From the NCBI GenBank assembly GCA_963745675.1, contig CAVUYM010000009.1, forward strand, positions 496,001 to 560,000: a stretch of DNA of 64,000 bases, read 5' to 3'. Positions within the stretch are counted from its first letter, which is position 1; each line of letters starts with the position of its first letter. This document shows positions 57,184-64,000 of the stretch, piece by piece. A program made the position numbers and the translations under genes. Under the pieces are notes generated by a model that was given only the letters and a program-made list of their open reading frames with translations, did no database searches and was not told where the DNA came from. Origin of the DNA: JAUIIK01 sp963745675 (GTDB lineage: Bacteria > Chloroflexota > Chloroflexia > Thermomicrobiales > CFX8).

Positions 57184-57750
57184 TTGTCGAAGCTCGAATT
57201 AGTGATTGAACCGGACCCTCGTTACAACAGTATTAGCGACAAGTTACGTTCCAAAGCTGAGCCCGTTTCCGAAATCTCAGAAGAGATCAAACAACTCGCG
57301 GCGGATATGTTCGAAACGATGATTGAGGAGAAAGGTGTCGGCCTCGCTGCGCCTCAAGTCGGTGAAAATATCAGACTGATCGTCGCCCATATTCCGGCTG
57401 GCTATGCCGAGGACGTTGATGAAGATGTTGCGTTGACGCTCTTCAACCCGGAGATCGTTAAAGCTGGCGGGCGAGACGTTGATATCGAAGGATGCTTGAG
57501 CTTTCCCGAATTGCTTGGACCCGTGGAACGGTATACGTGGGCGATCATCAAAGGCCAGGATGCCGAAGGCAAGAAGGTGCGTTTTCGGACGCGGGGTATC
57601 GTCGCACGAGTCTTACAGCATGAGATCGATCATCTGAACGGCGTTCTTTTCTTCGATCGGATGGATACCGTGCGGATGCTTTTCTACCCCAGTGAAGTTG
57701 AGGCCGACGAATTTGAACAGGACGCAGAGCAAAGCGAATCTACAGCGTAA
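57184..57750 (+). CDS. def: Peptide deformylase
   Basis: Removes the formyl group from new polypeptides. 188 residues, intact. All three motifs are present: GVGLAAPQVG, EGCLSFPE with the metal Cys, and QHEIDHLNG with the two His ligands and catalytic Glu. The TTG start at 57184 is preceded by GGAGAAGG. The C-terminal tail of about 25 acidic residues is not conserved. Its end overlaps that of gmk by 11 bases in convergent orientation. Confidence 0.97.
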   Translation: MSKLELVIEPDPRYNSISDKLRSKAEPVSEISEEIKQLAADMFETMIEEKGVGLAAPQVGENIRLIVAHIPAGYAEDVDEDVALTLFNPEIVKAGGRDVDIEGCLSFPELLGPVERYTWAIIKGQDAEGKKVRFRTRGIVARVLQHEIDHLNGVLFFDRMDTVRMLFYPSEVEADEFEQDAEQSESTA

Positions 57751-58408
57751 TTTCCCGTTGAGCGATGCGGAATTCTTCGGCACTTACGATTGTTGCGATA
57801 GCCTGTACCGTATCCGCTAGCCGGTTCGTCTCGTTGAAGACGAGATAATCAAACTCCGACGCGACGGTAAGTTCGTGCATGGCCGTATTCAAGCGGCGGA
57901 TCACGACGTCAAAATCATCCGACTTACGATCTCGCAATCGATGTAAGAGATCAGACATGCTTGGTGGAGCGAGGAAGATCAGAACCGCCTGCGGAATGAT
58001 TTCACGAATCGTGCGCGCGCCCTGCACGTCGACCTTGATGACGACGGATTGACCTGACGCGAGTGATGAACGCACCCGCTGCTTTGGAACGCCGTAAAAG
58101 TTGCCATAGACCACCGCGTGTTCCAGAAACTCGTTGTCCTCGACCAGTGTTTCAAAGTCAGAGGTTTCCATGAAGTGGTAATGTACGCCGTCGATCTCGC
58201 CCGGGCGGCGGGCACGAGTCGTAGCTGTCACTGCGTAGTGGAGGTCGGGCAACTCCAATCGCATTTCCTGGATGACCGCGTCTTTGCCAACACCTGATGG
58301 TCCAGAGATAACGATGACACGCGGACGCCGTGACGAACGCAGATCTTCGATAATTTCGTCCGCACGTTCGTTTAGCCTGACGTCTGCGTCATCCACCGTG
58401 TCCCCCAC
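57740..58408 (-). CDS. gmk: Guanylate kinase
   Basis: Phosphorylates GMP to GDP. 222 residues, intact. The P-loop is SGPSGVGKDAV, followed by TATTRARRPGEIDGVHYHF (GMP-binding), FLEHAVVYGNFYGVP, VVIKVDVQGARTIRE and the lid residues in LLHRLRDRKSD. The N-terminal 25 residues (VDDADVRLNERADEIIEDL) extend beyond the usual start. Convergent with def. Confidence 0.96.
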   Translation of the reverse strand: MGDTVDDADVRLNERADEIIEDLRSSRRPRVIVISGPSGVGKDAVIQEMRLELPDLHYAVTATTRARRPGEIDGVHYHFMETSDFETLVEDNEFLEHAVVYGNFYGVPKQRVRSSLASGQSVVIKVDVQGARTIREIIPQAVLIFLAPPSMSDLLHRLRDRKSDDFDVVIRRLNTAMHELTVASEFDYLVFNETNRLADTVQAIATIVSAEEFRIAQREITL

Positions 58409-58549
58409 TTGCGAAGCCGAACGATCCGTTCCTTAGCCAATGATGCCGCATTCCCCGCTGTATCACCAATGTTGCTCAATGATGTGACTGCTTTTCATCA
58501 GAATTCTCTACAATGCACCAAACCATGTGGGACGTCTTGAAGGGAATCC

Positions 58550-60506
58550 ATGACTTTGACTGCCAAGCGACGAGTGACGATCAATGATCTGTTTGAAATT
58601 CAGATGGTTGCCGATCCTCAGATTTCTCCGAACGGTGAGCGTGTGGCGTTCGTCGTCTCCACTTTGGATGGCGACGCCAATCGCTATCGTTCTGCGATCT
58701 GGATGACCGACGCCTCAGGTGGATCCGAGCCGTACCGGTATACCGGAGGAGGCGGTCTGGATTCCAGCCCGCGCTGGTCTCCGGATGGGAGCCAGCTGGC
58801 ATTCGTTTCTGACAGGAGTGGACGAAACCAGCTGCATGTCATGCCATCTGATGGAGGTGAATCGATTCAACTGACCTCCGGTGACGATCCAATCTCGGAT
58901 ATTCAATGGTCGTATGACGGCAGTTCGCTGTTTTTCGTCATGCGACGTGGGGAGAAATTCAACTCTTCGACTGACACAAAGGTCCTCAAGACGCTCCGGA
59001 ATAGAATGGACGGTGAAGGATTCTGGGATGGCCGTCGTCGTCACATCTTCTCTATCAAAGCCACCGGGGACGATGCGCCAGAACAAATCACTTCGGGAGA
59101 CTGGGACAACACCCAGCCTGCACCGTCTCCTGACGGGAGCCGCATTGCGTTCTGCTCGAATCGTTCCGAAGAGCGCGACGCAACCACCCGTATCGATGTC
59201 TGGGTCCAGGATCTTGCATCCGGCGAAACGGAGCAGATAACAGCCGGTGATGGCTCCTACGGATCGCCAGCCTGGTCGCGAGATGGATCCCAGTTGGCAT
59301 ATACGGGGCACCCCGTTGTCGATCCCTGGGGACCAACGACGCTCGATAACCTCTTCGTGCGCGATCTGACGACCGGAGAAGACATCGGTCTCATGGGCGG
59401 CATGGATCTGGAACCGGGCAATTCAGCAATGTCGGATGCGCGCTACAACTTGCCCGCCCAACGGCCTGTCTGGGAAGAATCGGGCGCGACACTAACGCTT
59501 ATCGGTGACGGCGGTAGTGTGCACCTCTATCGCTGTTCTCGTGACGCTGCCCCATCTCTCACACTTGCCGGTCAGCGCGACATCCAATCCTTCAGCCTTG
59601 CCGGCGATGGAACAGTCGCGTTCGCTGCTTCCGATCTTTCAAATCCGCCCGAGATATTCGTCCTGTCTGGAGACGAAGAGCGGCAACTCACGACCATGAA
59701 CGCCAGGTATCTCGCCGCCGTTGAGCTCGCCGCAGCGGAGGAAGTGCGTTACGAGAGTGATCCGGGGGTTGAAGTCCACGGATGGCTGTTGAAGCCGCCA
59801 GCCTTCAATCCTGTGGCGCGTTATCCGGCGGTTATTCAGGTGCATGGGGGTCCTCATGGCATGTATGGTGTTGGCTTCTTTCACGAAATGCAACTTCTGG
59901 CAGCTCGCGGCTACGTCGTCCTGATGACGAATCCTCGAGGATCGACCGGCTACGGCCAGGAATGGGTGGGCGCGACGAAAGGCGACTGGGGTGGTGCGGA
60001 CTATCGCGACGTTGATCGCCGGAGCAGATTATCTGGCCGGGCTCGATTTCGTCGATGGAGACCGCATGGGTATCACCGGTGGATCGTATGGCGGCTACAT
60101 GGTCAACTGGGCGCTTGGCCAGACGGACAGATTCAAAGCGGCGGTTAGTCAGCGCTCGACCGCCAACCGCGCTTCGCTCTACGGCACGAGCGACATCAAC
60201 TGGAGTTACAACGATTGGGAGTACGGCGGCACGCCATACGAGAACCACGAGTTCTACCGCGAGCGATCTCCGCTAACGTACATCGAGAACGTCGTGACAC
60301 CGATTTTGCTCCTGCATTCCGAGAATGACCTGCGTTGCCCGATTTCCCAGAGTGAGGAGTACTTCACAGCCCTTAAGTTGCACGGTTGTGAAGCAGAATT
60401 CGTGCGCTTCCCGAACGAGAGCCATGGGCTTTCGCGGACGGGCCAGCCAGTACACCGGGTTGAACGCCTCGAGCGAATCTGTGACTGGTTCGACCGATAT
60501 TTGTAG
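58550..60506 (+). CDS. S9-family serine peptidase (acylaminoacyl/prolyl-oligopeptidase-like), frameshifted
   Basis: About 650 residues with an N-terminal beta-propeller of TolB-like repeats (ISPNGERVAFVVST, PRWSPDGSQLAFVSDRSGRNQLHVM, PAPSPDGSRIAFCSN, PAWSRDGSQLAYTG) and a C-terminal alpha/beta-hydrolase domain. Catalytic residues are Ser in GITGGSYGGYMVNWALG, Asp in LHSENDLRCPISQ and His in FPNESHGLSRTG, the S9C pattern. VIQVHGGPHGMYG is the oxyanion region. One frame change near 60010. No signal peptide, so it acts on peptides in the cytoplasm, fitting a cell with two peptide importers. ATG start. Confidence 0.93.
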
Positions 60507-60586
60507 GTAGCGGAGTATCATGAATGTGGTGCCGGACGGATCAGGCGTCGGTTTGAACCGTCGTTGTTGAAGGGAAGAATATCGCC

Positions 60587-62012
60587 GTGGCAGCAGAACA
60601 AGATCAAAGGGAACATCAGAGCCTTGACGCATTGCTGGGGGACTTTCGGAAGTATGGAAGCATCGAAGCCAAAGGCGTCGAGATCAAAGATGCCGAGGGA
60701 CTTCGTCAATGAATTGATTGACACGCTCGTCTTCGATGCCGTCTTTGGTGAAAAGGACGTAATGTCCGTCGCTCGCTGGCTGATCTGGGAATGTGCCCAG
60801 ACGCTGGGAGCCCGTCCCGCGTCGATCCACGAGTACTATATGGCCGGTGGCCAGGGGGCCTGGAGCAACCGGACGACGCCGGCGATCAATATTCGCGGGA
60901 TCACTTACGAGATCGCCAGGGCGATCTTCCGGGCGCGGCAAAAGCTCGATGCAGGGCAGCAAATCTTCGAGATCGCAAGATCTGAGATTGGTTACACGAA
61001 CCAGCGACCCCACGAATATAGTTCCGCGATACTCGCGGCCGCTATCAAGGAGGGCCATGAAGGCCCGGTCTTCATCCAGGGCGATCATTTCCAGATCGGT
61101 TTGAGCGACTACAGACAGCAACGCGACAAGGAAGTACGGGCCGTCGAAGGTATTGCGCTGGAAGCGATCAACAGCGGCTTCTATAACATCGACGTTGACG
61201 CGTCGACGATCGTCGACTACGAGCTGGAAGGTGAAGTGGCCCAACAGCGCGACAACGCCCGTCGAACTGCCGAGATTACCCGCTACATTCGCCGAAAACA
61301 GCCCGACGGCGTGATGGTATCGGTAGGTGGTGAGATCGGCGAAGTTGGTACGGAGAACTCCACCGTCGCCGAGCTGGAGGCGTTCATGGATCATTTTAAT
61401 GATTTTATGGGCGGCGATAGTTCGCAAGGTCTGTCCAAGATTTCGGTACAGACCGGCACGAGCCATGGCGGCGTGCCGTTGCCGGACGGCAGCGTGGCTG
61501 ACGTGGCGGTCGATTTCAAGACTCTCGGCGATCTATCGGATGTAGCGCGAGAGAAGTATTCCCTCGGTGGTGCAGTACAGCACGGGGCATCGACGCTTCC
61601 GGACGAAGCCTTCCACCTCTTCGCGGAGGCCAATGCATGCGAAGTGCACCTCGCCACCGGCTTCCAAAACATGATTTTCGAGAGCAAGTCGTTGCCAGAT
61701 GATCTTCGGGAGGCGACTTACAATTGGTTGAGTGCGAATCGAGCTCAGGAGCGTAAAGACGGAGAAACAGACGCGCAATTCTTCTACAAGACGCGCAAGC
61801 GAGCTTTCGGGCCATTCAAACGCTACTTCTGGACGCTCGAAGATGCCCGGATGAAGGCCATATGTGACGAGCTGGAAGAGCGTTTCGTGCAGATGTTCGG
61901 CTTGCTGGGAGTTTCGAATACAACGGCGGATGTGAATCGCCTCACAACGCTCACTGAAATACATCGCCAGCACCCATCGGCGCTTGAGAAGGTGCTCGTT
62001 TCTGGCGACTAG
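60587..62012 (+). CDS. Class II aldolase (fructose/tagatose-bisphosphate aldolase family), frameshifted
   Basis: About 475 residues, longer than ordinary class II aldolases (about 300). The first 40 residues (AAEQDQREHQSLDALLGDF, SIEAKGVEIKDAEGLRQ) lie in one frame from the GTG at 60587, and a change near 60710 leads to IDTLVFDAVFGEKDVMSVARWLI. The aldolase core includes PVFIQGDHFQIG (metal His after Asp), INSGFYNIDVDASTIVD, VSVGGEIGEVG with the zinc-ligand Glu, VQTGTSHGGVPLPDG with the conserved His, and the C-terminal ATYNWLSANRAQERKDGETD. The substrate is uncertain. Its 3' end overlaps the zinc-ribbon gene by 4 bases. Confidence 0.82.
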
Positions 62013-62329
62013 CCGACGCGTGTCGATGGATGGGGTGGGGCGGGGCGCACGTAAACGAGCGCCTCGTCCAGCCCGACTTTGAGGATGCGGGAGACGATGT
62101 ACTCGCTGCCCTGGTGTTTGAACCGCCGCCCCGGTTCGAGGCGATCGACACGTAGTTCGCGTTCGGAGCGGGATATTATCTCGTAGGTCGTTTCACCACA
62201 ATCGCTGCATGTGACAAATTGGTCAGGGGTATCAACCCGCCCGGCATAGCCGCGATGTGTCCGCCGCGTGCGGCTGCCGCCACATGCGGGACACGAGATG
62301 CCAGAATGATTTGCTTCGTGTGCGATCAT
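62009..62329 (-). CDS. Zinc-ribbon protein of unknown function
   Basis: Not assigned to a named family. A 106-residue basic protein with a zinc ribbon formed by CPACGGSRTRRTHRG and CSDCGETTYEI, followed by a beta-rich domain (RFKHQGSEYIVSRILKVGLDEALVYVR). ATG at 62329. It is convergent with the aldolase gene and overlaps it by 4 bases. The compact fold suggests a nucleic-acid-binding or regulatory role, but that is a guess. Confidence 0.65.
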   Translation of the reverse strand: MIAHEANHSGISCPACGGSRTRRTHRGYAGRVDTPDQFVTCSDCGETTYEIISRSERELRVDRLEPGRRFKHQGSEYIVSRILKVGLDEALVYVRPAPPHPSTRVG

Positions 62330-62414
62330 GAAGTTAGCTTGATCCCCGCCGCTACATTTTCAGCTTCCCCAAGCGATTCTAGCGGAGTGGGCGGGAACTC
62401 GACAAATAGCAATA

Positions 62415-62443
62415 AAAGTGAGCGCCGATCTGGCGCTCACTTT
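62415..62443 (-). terminator. Terminator after iscA (minus strand)
   Basis: Perfect 12-base arms AAAGTGAGCGCC and its complement with a 5-base loop. On the minus strand it ends in TTTTATT, a proper T-run, 28 bases after the iscA stop. Confidence 0.92.
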
Positions 62444-62470
62444 CGCATGCGTATTTTGCCTGGCGGGTGC

Positions 62471-62860
62471 TTAGAAGGCTCCGCAACCACAACCTTGAGC
62501 GGTGCCAGCGTTCGCGCCGGAATCGAAGGAGTGACCGCAAGCGCAGCTTGCGACTGCGTTCGGGTTACGGACGGTAAAGCCGCCACCCATCAAGCTATTG
62601 ACGAAATCGATCTCAGCGCCGCTGAGGTACATCGCGGAGAATTCGTCGACGAGAAGACGTACGCCCTTGGTGTCGACGACGGTATCGCCATCTTCCATCT
62701 CTTCCTCGACCGACATACCATACTGAAGGCCCGAGCAGCCTCCCGGCGCAACGAATACTCGCAACGCGAAATCCGGCGTGCCCTGGTCTACCAGGAAAGT
62801 CGTGGAGCTGTTCGACTGCGTCGTCTGAAATGCTAATGCCGGGGCTACAGTTGCTGTCAT
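62471..62860 (-). CDS. Iron-sulfur cluster insertion protein, IscA/ErpA (HesB) family, two cancelling frameshifts
   Basis: An A-type carrier that delivers clusters to apoproteins, 129 residues. The core FALRVFVAPGGCSGLQYGMSVEEE contains the first ligand cysteine, and NPNAVASCACGHSF the C-x-C pair. Residues from about 9 to 25 read as an unrelated Ser/Thr-rich stretch in this frame, whereas the next frame gives the true family start GISISDDAVEQLHDF. Two indels, near 62845 and 62803, therefore cancel. After the usual end comes an extra tail SGANAGTAQGCGCGAF with two more cysteines. ATG at 62860 after GAGAGG. Confidence 0.92.
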   Translation of the reverse strand: MTATVAPALAFQTTQSNSSTTFLVDQGTPDFALRVFVAPGGCSGLQYGMSVEEEMEDGDTVVDTKGVRLLVDEFSAMYLSGAEIDFVNSLMGGGFTVRNPNAVASCACGHSFDSGANAGTAQGCGCGAF

Positions 62861-63016
62861 TTTGAAACCTCTCTGACCGTCTGATCAGTATCAACGCTCG
62901 GATAGTAGCACATTCTCAATTCCGAGTTACTCACTCCGATAATGATAGCGCATTCTGCGAGGGAGCGTGTAAGTCGGAATGTCCACATTGGGCGGAATAC
63001 TATCACTTGCGATGCC
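62861..63016 (-). other. Spacer between the DUF692 gene and iscA
   Basis: 156 bases on the iscA side of the DUF692 stop. Both flanking genes are on the minus strand, so this should hold the iscA promoter, but no clear boxes are seen and no short Cys-rich precursor gene is found. Confidence 0.3.
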
Positions 63017-63805
63017 TCATGTGCTGAGAAACGCACGCATATCGGCGATCTGCTTTCGAAGCAGGTCCGGGTCGCGGGAATATTCGATTGTGATTGCCTC
63101 GGGGCTGAGCTCGCTCCAACACCGCCGAAAGAAGCTCGAGGTCAAGGTCTTCCAAGCGCCTCGTGGCAATCATCCAACCGTCCGGAACCGTCGTCCAGCG
63201 GACGAGGCGATGAGAGGTGAATCTCCACGATTCGTTCGAGCGGCATACTTGCGAGGGCTCCGATTGGATCAAATCCCAACCATGAACTACTCACCCGCCA
63301 GTGGGCGATGTCGAAGAGCATCCCTGCCCCAGTCATCTCGACGACTTCCGCGATGAATTCCGGTTGGCAGATGTGCTCGTAAGCGCCCTCCGGACAGTAG
63401 TCGAGGTTCTCTAATAGAACCTGAAGTGGGCAGTGGAGCCGCGCCTCGTTCGTAACTTCGACAATTCGGCCCATCAGCTCGCTGGCGCCAAGCGGCTCGC
63501 TCCTTGGAAGCATATGGTCGTCGAAGAACACTTTTTCAGACGCGAATCCAAGGTGCATGCTGAACCATGGTGTGCGCGTCAGCTCTATCGCCGCGTGGAG
63601 TCGCTCCGGCCAATCCCGGCCGATCGCATCGACTGCCGCCATGCTCCAGTCCTGGTCAAGATTGTGGAGAATGAGACGAGGATGCGGACGCTCAAACGTC
63701 GTCGGTCAGATGCCACCCGGATACCTGGATGAAGTCAAGCGAATCGACGATGTCCGGATGGTCAGCCAGCTCGTCGAACCAGCTGCAACCGAGCGCGACA
63801 GCCAT
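63017..63805 (-). CDS. DUF692-family protein (putative multinuclear non-heme iron oxidase, MNIO), frameshifted
   Basis: TIM-barrel protein of about 262 residues matching the DUF692 layout. The start MAVALGCSWFDELADHPDIV and PRLILHNLDQDW correspond to the early strands. WFSMHLGFASEK carries a likely ligand His, LLENLDYCPE the Glu, GMLFDIAHWRVSS the Asp and His, ERIVEIHLSSPRP a His, and DDCHEAL the last His. DUF692 enzymes such as MbnB and TglH use iron to modify cysteine in small peptides. Frame changes near 63695, 63165 and 63110. The ATG directly follows the leuB stop. A sugar-phosphate isomerase-like TIM barrel is the alternative reading. Confidence 0.62.
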
Positions 63806-64000
63806 TCAGGCTGTTCCGAGAGTATCTTCGAGCGCCTGACGCACGAGATCTCCGAATGCTGCTGTCGTAAGGGAAGGACCACCGCCGGCGATATCGAGCG
63901 TACGTGCGCCGTCTGCTAGCACGATGTCGACAGCAGCTTCAACTGCTGCGGCTTCGGCTTCCCGCCCTAACGATGTTCGTAGCAGCATCGCGAGCGACAG
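63806..64000 (-). CDS. leuB: 3-Isopropylmalate dehydrogenase, C-terminal fragment
   Basis: The last 64 residues of an isopropylmalate/isocitrate dehydrogenase-type enzyme run off the window edge. LAMLLRTSLGREAEAAAVEAAV and TLDIAGGGPSLTTAAFGDLVRQAL match the LeuB end (family pattern AMMLRYSFG and T-x-DIAGG). It makes the leucine precursor in concert with the branched-chain aminotransferases of the window. The stop abuts the DUF692 start, so the two genes are probably one transcript. Confidence 0.82.
   Translation of the reverse strand: MSLAMLLRTSLGREAEAAAVEAAVDIVLADGARTLDIAGGGPSLTTAAFGDLVRQALEDTLGTA

Noticed and set aside
1..64000. CRISPR arrays, insertion sequences, prophage or toxin-antitoxin modules
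   Set aside because: No regularly spaced direct repeats, transposase, integrase or recognisable toxin pair was seen on either strand.

Overview
The window most likely comes from a Chloroflexota bacterium, perhaps a Thermomicrobia/Sphaerobacter relative. This rests on gene content and protein style and was not checked by database search. The supporting signs are a SufBCD/SufU iron-sulfur system with a Fur regulator, a DUF951 protein, the scpB-scpA-HD-M50 block, oligopeptide-binding lipoproteins with Asp/Gly-rich linkers after a Tat-type signal, and many GTG and TTG starts. All genes look chromosomal and mostly housekeeping. There is no phage, insertion sequence, CRISPR array, rRNA or convincing tRNA.

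A dominant feature is that about 26 conserved genes are broken by one or more single-base reading-frame shifts: accC, nusB, tatC, sufU, fur, pyrE-like, pyrB, the M50-CBS protease, dprA, the ROK kinase, dppB2, dppA1, ilvE2, the MalT-like regulator, priA, the S9 peptidase, the aldolase, the DUF692 gene and others. The encoded proteins rejoin perfectly across the shifts, and iscA even has two shifts that cancel. This is best explained by sequencing or assembly indels, so I annotate these as genes and state where the frame changes.

Layout. 0-2.6 kb: end of accC, then nusB, acpP and tatC. 3-6.2 kb (minus): rqcH, a double-SIS protein and a SufT-like protein. 6.4-8.2 kb: a secreted beta-helix protein with a Cys-rich repeated tail. 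8.3-14.6 kb (mainly minus): fur, sufC, sufB, sufD, a GNAT acetyltransferase, sufU and a Rieske ferredoxin, with a decayed serpin gene inside. 14.8-22.9 kb: sulfurtransferase, a pyrE-like gene, a SAM-I riboswitch with metX, a DUF951 gene, pyrB, an M50-CBS protease, an Rrf2 regulator and a cysteine desulfurase. 22.9-28.9 kb (minus): scpB, scpA, an HD protein, an M50 protease, oppF, oppD and ilvE. 29-34.3 kb: dprA, topA, a glycosyltransferase and a ROK kinase. 34.5-45.3 kb: two peptide ABC transporter operons, dppBCA followed by the complete dppBCDFA. 45.5-54.6 kb: ilvE2, DinB, a MalT-like regulator, a methyltransferase, a hydrolase, a class III aminotransferase and a D-cysteine desulfhydrase-like enzyme. 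54.6-64 kb: priA, def, gmk, an S9 peptidase, an aldolase, a zinc-ribbon protein, iscA, a DUF692 (MNIO-type) protein and the end of leuB.

Two themes tie the genes together. Iron-sulfur and sulfur metabolism is spread through the window: Fur, SufBCDU, SufT, Rieske, rhodanese, Rrf2, IscS, IscA, MetX under SAM control and the D-cysteine enzyme. Peptide scavenging is the other: two Dpp systems, an orphan OppDF ATPase pair, an S9 peptidase and branched-chain aminotransferases. The least ordinary items are the internally deleted serpin, the DUF692 enzyme next to leuB, and the three C-x(4)-YTG repeats on the beta-helix protein.
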